Shown: positions 14,824 through 31,577, numbered from the stretch's first letter. The stretch is 64,000 bases of DNA from Bos javanicus (GCF_032452875.1 NW_026893686.1:496001-560000); one strand, 5' to 3'. The notes: generated by a model not told the origin, from the letters alone. Program-made: numbers and translations.

Positions 14824-15853
14824 ACACCCATCAGGTGACTGATCATGCACTGATCACGTGGCTATCATGCACTGATCACGAGACTGATCATGCACTGATC
14901 ACGTCTATATCATGCACTGATCACATGACTGCCCATGCACTGATCACGTGGATGATCATACACTAATCATGTGACAGATCATGCACTGATCACGTGGCTG
15001 ATCATGCACTGATACCGTGACTGAGCATGGACTGATCACATGACTATCATGTAGTGATCACGTGACTTAATGGCGCTGATCATGTGACTGATCATGCGCT
15101 GATCATGTTTGCTATCATACACTGATCATGTGCCTCTGGAGGCAATAAACAAAGAGCTGAGTAGGCACGAATCAAACAGTCAGCAGGCAATAATCATGGA
15201 ACTCAGCTGTGAGGAATCATGCTGCTCAGCTGGCAATAATCAAGCAGCTGAGCAGGCAGGAATTACGCAGCACAGCTGGCAATTGTCAAGCAGATGACAG
15301 GCAGGAATCGTGCAGCTCAGCTGGCAATTGTCAAGCAGATGAGCAGACAGTAATCACGCAGCTCAGCAGGCCCTGATCACGTGACTGAGCATGCACTGTT
15401 CACGTGGCTGATCATACACTGATCACGTGATTGATCATGCACTGATCACTTGGATATCATGCACTGATCACGTGGCTGATCATACACTGTTCACGTGTCT
15501 GACCATGCACTGATCACGTGGCTGATCATACACTGCTCACGTAACTGATCATGCACTGATCACGTGGCTATCATGCACTGATCACGTGGCTGAACATGCA
15601 CTGTTCACGTGGCTGATCACACACCTGTCACGTGACATATCATGCACTGATCACGTGGCACTCATGCACTGATCACGTGGCTGATCATACTCTGCTCACG
15701 TAACTGATCATGCACACATCACGTGGCTATCATGCACTGCTCACGTGGCTCGTCATGGAATGATCACGTAGCTACCATATACTGGTCACGTGACTGATCA
15801 TGCACTGATCACGTAAATGATCATGCACTGATCACGTGACTGATCATGCACTG
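14824..15853 (+). repeat. 1,030-bp class A cassette, copy 4 (3' part reverted to array consensus)
   Basis: Island at 15133-15373. The last ~150 bp differ from the other copies at several sites, each time by having the ordinary array base: AACTGATCATG for AACTCATCATG, GCACTGATCACG for GCACAGATCACG, CACTGATCACG for CACTGTTCACG, and TGCACTG for TGTACTG at the end. Length is unchanged. Confidence 0.85.
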
Positions 15854-16188
15854 ATCACGTGACTGATCATGCACTGATCACGTGGCTGATCATGCACTGA
15901 TCACGTGGCTGATCATGCACTGATCACGTGGCTGATCATGCACTGATCACGTGACTGATCATGCACTGATCACGTGTCTGATAATGCACTTATCACGTGG
16001 CTATCATGCACTGATCACGTGGCTGATCATGCACTGATCACGCAACTACCATGTACTGGTCACATGACTGATCATGCACTGATCACGTGACTGATCATGC
16101 AGTGATCACGTGGCTGTCATGCACTACTCACGTGGCTGATCATGCAATGATCATGTAGCTACCATGTACAGGTCACGTGAATGATCAT

Positions 16189-17218
16189 ACACCCATCAGG
16201 TGACTGATCATGCACTGATCACGTGGCTATCATGCACTGATCACGAGACTGATCATGCACTGATCACGTCTATATCATGCACTGATCACATGACTGCCCA
16301 TGCACTGATCACGTGGATGATCATACACTAATCATGTGACAGATCATGCACTGATCACGTGGCTGATCATGCACTGATACCGTGACTGAGCATGGACTGA
16401 TCACATGACTATCATGTAGTGATCACGTGACTTAATGGCGCTGATCATGTGACTGATCATGCGCTGATCATGTTTGCTATCATACACTGATCATGTGCCT
16501 CTGGAGGCAATAAACAAAGAGCTGAGTAGGCACGAATCAAACAGTCAGCAGGCAATAATCATGGAACTCAGCTGTGAGGAATCATGCTGCTCAGCTGGCA
16601 ATAATCAAGCAGCTGAGCAGGCAGGAATTACGCAGCACAGCTGGCAATTGTCAAGCAGATGACAGGCAGGAATCGTGCAGCTCAGCTGGCAATTGTCAAG
16701 CAGATGAGCAGACAGTAATCACGCAGCTCAGCAGGCCCTGATCACGTGACTGAGCATGCACTGTTCACGTGGCTGATCATACACTGATCACGTGATTGAT
16801 CATGCACTGATCACTTGGATATCATGCACTGATCACGTGGCTGATCATACACTGTTCACGTGTCTGACCATGCACTGATCACGTGGCTGATCATACACTG
16901 CTCACGTAACTGATCATGCACTGATCACGTGGCTATCATGCACTGATCACGTGGCTGAACATGCACTGTTCACGTGGCTGATCACACACCTGTCACGTGA
17001 CATATCATGCACTGATCACGTGGCACTCATGCACTGATCACGTGGCTGATCATACTCTGCTCACGTAACTCATCATGCACACATCACGTGGCTATCATGC
17101 ACTGCTCACGTGGCTCGTCATGGAATGATCACGTAGCTACCATATACTGGTCACGTGACTGATCATGCACAGATCACGTAAATGATCATGCACTGTTCAC
17201 GTGACTGATCATGTACTG
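16189..17218 (+). repeat. 1,030-bp class A cassette, copy 5
   Basis: Island at 16498-16738. It lies exactly 1,365 bp after copy 4 and shares with it an upstream flank (14,672 and about 16,040) containing CGCAACTACCATG, GCAGTGATCACG and CACTACTCACG variants. The pair is therefore a direct tandem duplication that included the flank. Confidence 0.88.
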
Positions 17219-19722
17219 ATCACGTGACTGATCATGCACTGATCACGTGGCTGATCATGCACTGATCACGTGGCTGATCATGCACTGATCACGTGGCTGA
17301 TCATGCACTGATCACGTGGCTGATCATGCACTGATCACGTGACTGATCATGCACTGATCACGTGGCTGATCATGCACTGATCACGTGGCTGATCATGCAC
17401 TGATCACGTGGCTGATCATGCACTGATCACGTGACTGATCATGCACTGATCACGTGGCTGATCATGCACTGATCACGTGGATATCATGCACTGATCACGT
17501 GGCTGATCACACACGTATCACGTGACTGATCATGCACTGATCACGTGGCTATCATGCACTGATCACGTGGCTGATCATGCACTGATCACGTGGCTGATCA
17601 TGCACTGATCACGTGACTGATCATGCACTGATCACGTGACTATCATGCACTGATCACGTGACTGATCATGCACTGATCACGTGGCTGATCATGCACTGAT
17701 CACGTGACTGATCATGCACTGATCACGTGACTGATCATGCACTGATCACGTGGCTGATCATGCACTGATCACGTGGCTATCATGCACTGATCACGTGGCT
17801 GATCATGCACTGATCACGTAGCTATCATGCACTGATCACGTGACTGATCATGCACTGATCACGTGGCTGATCATGCACTGATCACGTGGCTGATCATGCA
17901 CTGATCACGTGACTGATCATGCACTGATCACGTGACTGATCATGCACTGATCACGTGGCTATCATGCACTGATCACGTGGCTGATCATGCACTGATCACG
18001 TGACTGATCATGCACTGATCACGTGGCTGATCATGCACTGATCACGTGACTGATCATGCACTGATCACGTGGCTGATCATGCACTGATCACGTGGCTATC
18101 ATGCACTGATCACGTGGCTGATCATGCACTGATCACGTGACTGATCATGCACTGATCACGTGGCTGATCATGCACTGATCACGTGGCTGATCATGCACTG
18201 ATCACGCAGCTATCATGCACTGATCACGTGACTGATCATGCACTGATCACGTGACTGATCATGCACTGATCACGTGGCTATCATGCACTGATCACGTGGC
18301 TGATCATGCACTGATCACGTAGCTACCATGCACTGATCACGTGACTGATCATGCACTGATCACGTGACTGATCATGCACTGATCACGTGGCTATCATGCA
18401 CTGATCACGTGACTGATCATGCACTGATCACGTGACTGATCATGCACTGATCACGTGACTGATCATGCACTGATCACGTGGCTGATCATGCACTGATCAC
18501 GTGGACATCATGCACTGATCACGTGGCTGATCATGCACTGATCACGTGACTGATCATGCACTGATCACGTGGCTGATCATGCACTGATCACGTGACTGAT
18601 CATGCACTGATCACGTGGCTATCATGCACTGATATCATGCACTGATCACGTGGCTGATCATGCACTGATCACGTGACTGATCATGCACTGATCACGTGGC
18701 TATCATGCACTGATCACGTGGCTGATCATGCACTGATCACGTGGCTATCATGCACTGATCACGTGACTGATCATGCACTGATCACGTGGCTGATCATGCA
18801 CTGATCACGTGACTGATCATGCACTGATCACGTGGCTGATCATGCACTGATCACGTGGCTATCATGCACTGATCACGTGGCTGATCATGCACTGATCACG
18901 TAGCTATCATGCACTGATCACGTGACTGATCATGCACTGATCACGTAATTGATCATGCACTGATCACGTGACTGATCATGCACTGATCACGTGACTGATC
19001 ATGCACTGATCACGTGGCTATCATGCACTGATCACGTGGCTGATCATGCACTGATCACGTAGCTACCATGCACTGATCACGTGACTGATCATGCACTGAT
19101 CACGTGATTGATCATGCACTGATCACGTGGCTGATCATGCACTGATCACGTGGCTGATCATGCACTGATCACGTGACTGATCATGCACTGATCACGTGGC
19201 TGATCATGCACTGATCACGTGACTGATCATGCACTGATCACGTGACTGATCATGCACTGATCACGTGGCTATCATGCACTGATCACGTGGCTGATCATGC
19301 ACTGATCACGTGGCTGATCATGCACTGATCACGTGACTGATCATGCACTGATCACGTGGCATCATGCACTGATCACGTGGCTGATCATGCACTGATCACG
19401 TGACTGATCATGCACTGATCACGTGGCTATCATGCACTGATCACGTGGCTGATCATGCACTGATCACGTAGCTATCATGCACTGATCACGTGACTGATCA
19501 TGCACTGATCACGTGACTGATCATGCACTGATCACGTGACTGATCATGCACTGATCACGTGGCTGATCATGCACTGATCACGTGGCTGATCATGCACTGA
19601 TCACGTGACTGATCATGCACTGATCACATGACTGATCATGCACTGATCACGTGGCTTATCATGCACTGATCATGTGACTGATCATGCACTGATCATGTTT
19701 GCTATCATACACTGATCATGTG

Positions 19723-19958
19723 CCTCTGGAGGCAATGAACAAAGAGCTGAGTAGGCACGAATCAGTCAGCAGGCAATAATCATGGAACTCACTGTGAGGA
19801 ATCATGCTGCTCAGCTGGCAATAATCAAGCAGCTGAGCAGGCAGGAATTACGCAGCACAGCTGGCAATTGTCAAGCAGATGACAGGCAGGAATCGTGCAG
19901 CTCAGCTGGCAATTGTCAAGCAGATGAGCAGACAGTAATCACGCAGCTCAGCAGGCCC
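19723..19958 (+). repeat. Class B diverged island, 236 bp
   Basis: One base shorter than the 237-bp form, in GGAACTCACTGTGAGG. GGGACT marker at +378 (20101). Confidence 0.86.
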
Positions 19959-21534
19959 TGATCACGTGACTGAGCATGCACTGTTCACGTGGCTGATCAT
20001 ACACTGATCACGTGACTGATCATGCACTGATCACGTGACTGATCATGCACTGATCACGTGGCTGATCATGCACTGATCACGTGGCTGATCATGCACTGAT
20101 CACGGGACTGATCATGCACTGATCACGGGCTATCATGCACTGATACGTGGCTGACATGCACTGATCACGTGGCTGATCATGCACTGATCACGTGACTGAT
20201 CATGCACTGATCACGTGACTGATCATGCACTGATCACGTGGCTGATCATGCACTGATCACGTGGCTATCATGCACTGCTCACGTGGCTGATCATGCAATG
20301 ATCACGTAGCTACCATGCACTGGTCACGTGACTGATCATGCACTGATCACGTACTGATCATGCACTGATCACGTGGCTGATCATGCACTGATCACGTGGC
20401 TGATCATGCACTGATCACGTGACTGATCATGCACTGATCACGTGACTGATCATGCACTGATCACGTGGCTATCATGCACTGATCACGTGGCTGATCATGC
20501 ACTGATCACGTGCTGATCATGCACTGATCACGTGGCTGATCATGCACTGATCACGTGACTGATCATGCACTGATCACGTGACTGATCATGCACTGATCAC
20601 GTGGCATCATGCACTGATCACGTGGCTGATCATGCACTGATCACGTGACTGATCATGCACTGATCACGTGGCTATCATGCACTGATCACGTGGCTGATCA
20701 TGCACTGATCACGTGGCTATCATGCACTGATCACGTGACTGATCATGCACTGATCACGTGACTGATCATGCACTGATCACGTGACTGATCATGCACTGAT
20801 CACGTGACTGATCATGCACTGATCACGTGGCTGATCATGCACTGATCACGTGGCTGATCATGCACTGATCACGTGGCTGATCATGCACTGATCACGTGGC
20901 TGATCATGCACTGATCACGTGACTGATCATGCACTGATCACGTGACTGATCATGCACTGATCACGTGGCTATCATGCACTGATCACGTGGCTGATCATGC
21001 ACTGATCACGTGACTGATCATGCACTGATCACGTGACTGATCATGCACTGATCACGTGACTGATCATGCACTGATCACGTGGCTATCATGCACTGATCAC
21101 GTGGCTATCATGCACTGATCACGTGGCTGATCATGCACGATCACATGACTGATCATGCACTGATCACGTGGCTGATCATGCACTGATCACGTGGCTATCA
21201 TGCACTGATCACGTGGCTGATCATGCAATGATCACGTAGCTACCATGCACTGATCACGTGACTGATCATGCACTGATCACGTGACTGATCATGCACTGAT
21301 CACGTGACTGATCATGCACTGATCACGTGACTGATCATGCACTGATCACGTGGCTATCATGCACTGATCACGTGGCTGATCATGCACTGATCACGCAGCT
21401 ACCATGCACTGATCACGTGACTGATCATGCACTGATCACATGACTGATCATGCACTGATCACGTGGCTTATCATGCACTGATCATGTGACTGATCATGTG
21501 CTGATCATGTTTGGTATCATACACTGATCATGTG

Positions 21535-21771
21535 CCTCTGGAGGCAATGAACAAAGAGCTGAGTAGGCACGAATCAGTCAGCAGGCAATAATCATGGAAC
21601 TCAGCTGTGAGAAATCATGCTGCTCAGCTGGCAATAATCAAGCAGCTGAGCAGGCAGGAATTACGCAGCACAGCTGGCAATTGTCAAGCAGATGACAGGC
21701 AGGAATCGTGCAGCTCAGCTGGCAATTGTCAAGCAGATGAGCAGACAGTAATCACGCAGCTCAGCAGGCCC
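21535..21771 (+). repeat. Class B diverged island, 237 bp
   Basis: Carries GTGAGAAATC. Followed by the GGGACT marker at +379 (21914) and the GATATC fusion unit about 1.5 kb on. This landmark order repeats after the island at 26881. Confidence 0.86.
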
Positions 21772-24700
21772 TGATCACGTGACTGAGCATGCACTGTTCA
21801 CGTGGCTGATCACACACTGATCACGTGACTGATCATGCACTGATCACGTGACTGATCATGCACTGATCACGTGGCTGATCATGCACTGATCACGTGGCTG
21901 ATCATACACTGATCACGGGACTGATCATGCACTGATCACGGCTATCATGCACTGATACGTGACTGACATGCACTGATCACGTGGCTGATCATGCACTGAT
22001 CACGTGACTGATCATGCACTGATCACGTGACTGATCATGCACTGATCACGTGGCTGATCATGCACTGATCACGTGGCTATCATGCACTGCTCACGTGGCT
22101 GATCATGCAATGATCACGTAGCTACCATGTACTGGTCACGTGACTGATCATGCACTGATCACGTAATTGATCATGCACTGATCACGTGGCTGATCATGCA
22201 CTGATCACGTGGCTGATCATGCACTGATCACGTGACTGATCATGCACTGATCACGTGACTGATCATGCACTGATCACGTGGCTATCATGCACTGATCACG
22301 TGGCTGATCATGCACTGATCACGTCCTGATCATGCACTGATCACGTGGCTGATCATGCACTGATCACGTGACTGATCATGCACTGATCACGTGACTGATC
22401 ATGCACTGATCACGTGGCTATCATGCACTGATCACGTGGCTGATCATGCACTGATCACGCAGCTACATGCACTGATCACGTGACTGATCATGCACTGATC
22501 ACGTGACTGATCATGCACTGATCACGTGACTGATCATGCACTGATCACGTGGCTATCATGCACTGATCACGTGGCTGATCATGCACGATCACGTAGCTAC
22601 CATGTACTGGTCACGTGACTGATCATGCACTGATCACGTAATTGATCATGCACTGATCACGTGGCTATCATGCACTGATCACGTGGCTGATCAGACATGA
22701 TCACGTGACTGATCATGCACTGATCACGTGACTGATCATGCACTGATCACGTGGCTATCATGCACTGATCACGTGGCTGATCATGCACTGATCACGTGAC
22801 TGATCATGCACTGATCACGTGGCTATCATGCACTGATCACGTGGCTGATCATGCACTGATCACGTGGCTTCATGCACTGATCACGTGACTGATCATGCAC
22901 TGATCACGTGGCTGATCATGCACTGATCACGTGACTGATCATGCACTGATCACGTGGCTGATCATGCACTGATCACGTGACTGATCATGCACTGATCACG
23001 TGACTGATCATGCACTGATCACGTGGCTATCATGCACTGATATCATGCACTGATCACGTGGCTGATCACACACTGATCACGTGACTGATCATGCACTGAT
23101 CACGTGGCTATCATGCACTGATCACGTGGCTGATCATGCACTGATCACGTAGCTATCATGCACTGATCACGTGACTGATCATGCACTGATCACGTGGCTG
23201 ATCATGCACTGATCACGTGACTGATCATGCACTGATCACGTGGCTGATCATGCACTGATCACGTGGCTATCATGCACTGATCACGTGGCTGATCATGCAC
23301 TGATCACGTGACTGATCATGCACTGATCACGTGGCTATCATGCACTGATCACGTGGCTGATCATGCACTGATCACGTAGCTATCATGCACTGATCACGTG
23401 ACTGATCATGCACTGATCACGTGATTGATCATGCACTGATCACGTGGCTGATCATGCACTGATCACGTGGCTGATCATGCACTGATCACGTGACTGATCA
23501 TGCACTGATCACGTGGCTGATCATGCACTGATCACGTGACTGATCATGCACTGATCACGTGACTGATCATGCACTGATCACGTGGCTATCATGCACTGAT
23601 CACGTGGCTGATCATGCATGATCACGCAACTACCATGTACTGATCACATGACTGATCATGCACTGATCACGTGACTGATCATGCACTGATCACGTGGCTA
23701 TCATGCACTACTCACGTGGCTGATCATGCAATGATCATGTAGCTACCATGTACTGGTCACGTGAATGATCATACACCCATCAGGTGACTGATCATGCACT
23801 GATCACGTGGCTATCATGCACTGATCACGTGACTGATCATGCACTGATCACGTCTATATCATGCACTGATCACATGACTGTCATGCACTGATCACGTGGA
23901 TGATCATACACTGATCATGTGACTGATCATGCACTGATCACGTGGCTGATCATGCACTGATCACGTGGCTGATCATGCACTGATCACGTGCTTCATGTAC
24001 TGATCACGTGACTGATCATGCACTGATCACGTGGCTGATCATGCACTGATCACGTGACTGATCATGCACTGATCACGTGGCTGATCATGCACTGATCACG
24101 TGACTGATCATGCACTGATCACGTGACTGATCATGCACTGATCACGTGGCTATCATGCACTGATATCATGCACTGATCACGTGGCTGATCACACACTATC
24201 ACGTGACTGATCATGCACTGATCACGTGGCTATCATGCACTGATCACGTGGCTGATCATGCACTGATCACGTGGCTATCATGCACTGATCACGTGACTGA
24301 TCATGCACTGATCACGTGGCTGATCATGCACTGATCACGTGACTGATCATGCACTGATCACGTGGCTGATCATGCACTGATCACGTGGCTATCATGCACT
24401 GATCACGTGGCTGATCATGCACTGATCACGTGACTGATCATGCACTGATCACGTGGCTATCATGCACTGATCACGTGGCTGATCATGCACTGATCACGTG
24501 GCTATCATGCACTGATCACGTGACTGATCATGCACTGATCACGTGACTGATCATGCACTGATCACGTGGCTGATCATGCACTGATCACGTGGCTGATCAT
24601 GCACTGATCACGTGACTGATCATGCACTGATCACGTGGCTGATCATGCACTGATCACGTGACTGATCATGCACTGATCACGTGACTGATCATGCACTGAT

Positions 24701-26880
24701 CACGTGGCTATCATGCACTGATCACGTGGCTGATCATGCATGATCACGCAGCTACCATGCACTGGTCACATGACTGATCATGCACTGATCACGTGACTGA
24801 TCATGCACTGATCACGTGGCTATCATGCACTGATCACGTGGCTGATCATGCACTGATCATGTAGCTACCATGTACTGGTCACGTGACTGATCATGCACTG
24901 ATCACGTGACTGATCATGCACTGATCACGTGGCTATCATGCACTGATCACGTGACTGATCATGCACTGATCACGTCTATATCATGCACTGATCACGTGAC
25001 TGTCATGCACTGATCACGTGGATGATCATGCACTGATCACGTGACTGATCATGCACTGATCACGTGGCTGATCATGCACTGATCACGTGGCTGATCATGC
25101 ACTGATCACGTGACTGATCATGCACTGATCACGTGGCTATCATGCACTGATCACGTGGCTGATCATGCAATGATCACGTAGCTTCATATACTGATCACGT
25201 GACTGATCATGCACTGATCACGTGAACTGATCATGCACTGATCACGTGGCTGATCATGCACTGATCACGTGACTGATCATGCACTGATCACGTGGCTGAT
25301 CATGCACTGATCACGTGACTGATCATGCACTGATCACGTGGCTGATCATGCACTGATCACGTGGCTGATCATGCACTGATCACGTGACTGATCATGCACT
25401 GATCACGTGACTGATCATGCACTGATCACGTGGCTATCATGCACTGATCACGTGGCTGATCATGCACTGATCACGTGACTGATCATGCACTGATCACGTG
25501 ACTGATCATGCACTGATCACGTGGCTATCATGCACTGATCACGTGGCTGATCACACTGATCACGTGACTGATCATGCACTGATCACGTGGCTATCATGCA
25601 CTGATCACGTGGCTATCATGCACTGATCACGTGGCTGATCATGCACTGATCACGGGACTGATCATGCACTGATCACGGAGCTATCATGCACTGATCATGA
25701 CTGATCATGCACTGATCACGTGGCTGATCATGCACTGATCACGTGACTGATCATGCACTGATCACGTGACTGATCATGCACTGATCACGTGGCTGATCAT
25801 GCACTGATCACGTGACTGATCATGCACTGATCACGTGACTGATCATGCACTGATCACGTGGCTATCATGCACTGATCACGTGGCTGATCATGCACTGATC
25901 ACGTGGCTGATCACACACTGTCACGTGACATCATGCACTGATCACGTGGCACTCATGCACTGATCACGTGGCTGATCATACACTGATCACGTGACTGATC
26001 ATGCACTGATCACGTGGCTATCATGCACTGATCACGTGGCTGTCATGCAATGATCACGTAGCTACCATATACTGATCACGTGACTGATCATGCACTGATC
26101 ACGTAAATGATCATGCACTGATCACGTGACTGATCATGCACTGATCACGTGACTGATCATGCACTGATCACGTGGCTGATCATGCACTGATCACGTGGCT
26201 GATCATGCACTGATCACGTGGCTGATCATGCACTGATCACGTGGCTGATCATGCACTGATCACGTGACTGATCATGCACTGATCACGTGACTGATCATGC
26301 ACTGATCACGTGGCTATCATGCACTGATCACGTGGCTGATCATGCACTGATCACGTGACTGATCATGCACTGATCACGTGACTGATCATGCACTGATCAC
26401 GTGACTGATCATGCACTGATCACGTGGCTATCATGCACTGATCACGTGGCTATCATGCACTGATCACGTGGCTGATCATGCACTGATCACGTGACTGATC
26501 ATGCACTGATCACGTGGCTATCATGCACTGATCACGTGGCTGATCATGCAATGATCACGTAGCTACCATGCACTGGTCACGTGACTGATCATGCACTGAT
26601 CAGGTGACTGATCATGCACTGATCACGTGGCTGATCATGCACTGATCACGTGACTGATCATGCACTGATCACGTGACTGATCATGCACTGATCACGTGGC
26701 TATCATGCACTGATCACGTGGCTGATCATGCACTGATCACGCAGCTATCATGCACTGATCACGTGACTGATCATGCACTGATCACATGACTGATCATGCA
26801 CTGATCACGTGGCTTATCATGCACTGATCATGTGACTGATCATGCGCTGATCATGTTTGCTATCATACACTGATCATGTG

Positions 26881-27117
26881 CCTCTGGAGGCAATGAACAA
26901 AGAGCTGAGTAGGCACGAATCAGTCAGCAGGCAATAATCATGGAACTCAGCTGTGAGGAATCATGCTGCTCAGCTGGCAATAATCAAGCAGCTGAGCAGG
27001 CAGGAATTACGCAGCACAGCTGGCAATTGTCAAGCAGATGACAGGCAGGAATCGTGCAGCTCAGCTGGCAATTGTCAAGCAGATGAGCAGACAGTAATCA
27101 CGCAGCTCAGCAGGCCC
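26881..27117 (+). repeat. Class B diverged island, 237 bp
   Basis: Carries GTGAGGAATC, as class A does. GGGACT marker at +379 (27260). Surroundings match those of 21535 (offset 5,346) and of 31341 (offset 4,460). Confidence 0.86.
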
Positions 27118-30100
27118 TGATCACGTGACTGAGCATGCACTGTTCACGTGGCTGATCATACACTGATCACGTGATTGATCATGCACTGATCACGTGACTG
27201 ATCATGCACTGATCACGTGGCTGATCATGCACTGATCACGTGGCTGATCATGCACTGATCACGGGACTGATCATGCACTGATCACGGGCTATCATGCACT
27301 GATACGTGGCTGACATGCACTGATCACGTGGCTGATCATGCACTGATCACGTGACTGATCATGCACTGATCACGTGACTGATCATGCACTGATCACGTGG
27401 CTGATCATGCACTGATCACGTGGCTATCATGCACTGCTCACGTGGCTGATCATGCAATGATCACGTAGCTACCATGCACTGGTCACGTGACTGATCATGC
27501 ACTGATCACGTAATTGATCATGCACTGATCACGTGGCTGATCATGCACTGATCACGTGGCTGATCATGCACTGATCACGTGACTGATCATGCACTGATCA
27601 CGTGACTGATCATGCACTGATCACGTGGCTATCATGCACTGATCACGTGGCTGATCATGCACTGATCACGTGCTGATCATGCACTGATCACGTGGCTGAT
27701 CATGCACTGATCACGTGACTGATCATGCACTGATCACGTGACTGATCATGCACTGATCACGTGGCTATCATGCACTGATCACGTGGCTGATCATGCATGA
27801 TCACGTGGCTACATGCACTGATCACGTGACTGATCATGCACTGATCACGTGACTGATCATGCACTGATCACGTGACTGATCATGCACTGATCACGTGGCT
27901 ATCATGCACTGATCACGTGGCTGATCATGCACTGATCACGTAGCTACCATGTACTGGTCACGTGACTGATCATGCACTGATCACGTGACTGATCATGCAC
28001 TGATCACGTGGCTATCATGCACTGATCACGTGGCTGATCATGCATGATCACGTGACTGATCATGCACTGATCACGTGACTGATCATGCACTGATCACGTG
28101 GCTATCATGCACTGATCACGTGGCTGATCATGCACTGATCACGTGACTGATCATGCACTGATCACGTGGCTATCATGCACTGATCACGTGGCTGATCATG
28201 CACTGATCACGTGGCTTCATGCACTGATCACGTGACTGATCATGCACTGATCACGTGGCTGATCATGCACTGATCACGTGACTGATCATGCACTGATCAC
28301 GTGGCTGATCATGCACTGATCACGTGACTGATCATGCACTGATCACGTGACTGATCATGCACTGATCACGTGGCTATCATGCACTGATATCATGCACTGA
28401 TCACGTGGCTGATCATGCACTGATCACGTGACTGATCATGCACTGATCACGTGGCTATCATGCACTGATCACGTGGCTGATCATGCACTGATCACGTGGC
28501 TATCATGCACTGATCACGTGACTGATCATGCACTGATCACGTGGCTGATCATGCACTGATCACGTGACTGATCATGCACTGATCACGTGGCTGATCATGC
28601 ACTGATCACGTGGCTATCATGCACTGATCACGTGGCTGATCATGCACTGATCACGTGACTGATCATGCACTGATCACGTGGCTATCATGCACTGATCACG
28701 TGGCTGATCATGCACTGATCACGCAGCTATCATGCACTGATCACGTGACTGATCATGCACTGATCACGTGACTGATCATGCACTGATCACGTGGCTGATC
28801 ATGCACTGATCACGTGGCTGATCATGCACTGATCACGTGACTGATCATGCACTGATCACGTGGCTGATCATGCACTGATCACGTGACTGATCATGCACTG
28901 ATCACGTGACTGATCATGCACTGATCACGTGGCTATCATGCACTGATCACGTGGCTGATCATGCATGATCACGTGGCTATCATGCACTGATCACGTGACT
29001 GATCATGCACTGATCACGTGACTGATCATGCACTGATCACGTGGCTATCATGCACTGATCACGTGGCTGATCATGCACTGATCACGTAGCTACCATGTAC
29101 TGGTCACGTGACTGATCATGCACTGATCACGTGACTGATCATGCACTGATCACGTGGCTATCATGCACTGATCACGTGACTGATCATGCACTGATCACGT
29201 CTATCATGCACTGATCACGTGACTGTCATGCACTGATCACGTGGCTGATCATGCACTGATCACGTGACTGATCATGCACTGATCACGTGGCTATCATGCA
29301 CTGATCACGTGGCTGATCATGCACTGATCACGTGCTTCATGTACTGATCACGTGACTGATCATGCACTGATCACGTGGCTGATCATGCACTGATCACGTG
29401 GCTGATCATGCACTGATCACGTGGCTGATCATGCACTGATCACGTGACTGATCATGCACTGATCACGTGACTGATCATGCACTGATCACGTGGCTATCAT
29501 GCACTGATATCATGCACTGATCACGTGGCTGATCATGCACTATCACGTGACTGATCATGCACTGATCACGTGGCTATCATGCACTGATCACGTGGCTGAT
29601 CATGCACTGATCACGTGGCTATCATGCACTGATCACGTGACTGATCATGCACTGATCACGTGGCTGATCATGCACTGATCACGTGACTGATCATGCACTG
29701 ATCACGTGGCTGATCATGCACTGATCACGTGGCTATCATGCACTGATCACGTGGCTGATCATGCACTGATCACGTGACTGATCATGCACTGATCACGTGG
29801 CTATCATGCACTGATCACGTGGCTGATCATGCACTGATCACGTAGCTATCATGCACTGATCACGTGACTGATCATGCACTGATCACGTGACTGATCATGC
29901 ACTGATCACGTGGCTGATCATGCACTGATCACGTGGCTGATCATGCACTGATCACGTGACTGATCATGCACTGATCACGTGGCTGATCATGCACTGATCA
30001 CGTGACTGATCATGCACTGATCACGTGACTGATCATGCACTGATCACGTGGCTATCATGCACTGATCACGTGGCTGATCATGCATGATCACGCACTATCA

Positions 30101-31340
30101 TGTACTGATCACATGATGATCATGCACTGATCACGTGACTGATCATGCACTGATCACGTGGCTATCATGCACTGATCACGTGGCTGATCATGCACTGATC
30201 ACGTAGCTACCATGTACTGGTCACGTGACTGATCATGCACTGATCACGTGACTGATCATGCACTGATCACGTGGCTATCATGCACTGATCACGTGACTGA
30301 TCATGCACTGATCACGTCTATATCATGCACTGATCACGTGACTGTCATGCACTGATCACGTGGCTGATCATACACTGATCACGTGACTGATCATGCACTG
30401 ATCACGTGGCTATCATGCACTGATCACGTGGCTGATCATACACTGATCACGTGACTGATCATGCACTGATCACGTGGCTATCATGCACTGATCACGTGGC
30501 TGATCATGCAATGATCACGTAGCTTCATATACTGATCACGTGACTGATCATGCACTGATCACGTAAATGATCATGCACTGATCACGTGACTGATCATGCA
30601 CTGATCACGTGACTGATCATGCACTGATCACGTGGCTGATCATGCACTGATCACGTGGCTGATCATGCACTGATCACGTGGCTGATCATGCACTGATCAC
30701 GTGGCTGATCATGCACTGATCACGTGACTGATCATGCACTGATCACGTGACTGATCATGCACTGATCACGTGGCTATCATGCACTGATCACGTGGCTGAT
30801 CATGCACTGATCACGTGACTGATCATGCACTGATCACGTGACTGATCATGCACTGATCACGTGACTGATCATGCACTGATCACGTGGCTATCATGCACTG
30901 ATCACGTGGCTATCATGCACTGATCACGTGGCTGATCATGCACTGATCACGTGACTGATCATGCACTGATCACGTGGCTATCATGCACTGATCACGTGGC
31001 TGATCATGCAATGATCACGTAGCTACCATGCACTGGTCACGTGACTGATCATGCACTGATCAGGTGACTGATCATGCACTGATCACGTGACTGATCATGC
31101 ACTGATCACGTGACTGATCATGCACTGATCACGTGACTGATCATGCACTGATCACGTGGCTATCATGCACTGATCACGTGGCTGATCATGCACTGATCAC
31201 GCAGCTACCATGCACTGATCACGTGACTGATCATGCACTGATCACATGACTGATCATGCACTGATCACGTGGCTTATCATGCACTGATCATGTGACTGAT
31301 CATGTGCTGATCATGTTTGCTATCATACACTGATCATGTG

Positions 31341-31577
31341 CCTCTGGAGGCAATGAACAAAGAGCTGAGTAGGCACGAATCAGTCAGCAGGCAATAATCA
31401 TGGAACTCAGCTGTGAGAAATCATGCTGCTCAGCTGGCAATAATCAAGCAGCTGAGCAGGCAGGAATTACGCAGCACAGCTGGCAATTGTCAAGCAGATG
31501 ACAGGCAGGAATCGTGCAGCTCAGCTGGCAATTGTCAAGCAGATGAGCAGACAGTAATCACGCAGCTCAGCAGGCCC
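31341..31577 (+). repeat. Class B diverged island, 237 bp
   Basis: Carries GTGAGAAATC. GGGACT marker at +379 (31720). Upstream GTAAATG and CAGGTGACTG markers match those of the preceding island at exactly 4,460 bp. Confidence 0.86.

Larger units (their letters stand above)
14650..17380 (+). repeat. 1,365-bp direct tandem duplication
   Basis: Two adjacent blocks, about 14,650-16,014 and 16,015-17,380, share all landmarks at an offset of 1,365 bp, including a class A cassette each. Outer ends are approximate because they run into plain 23-mers. Confidence 0.78.
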
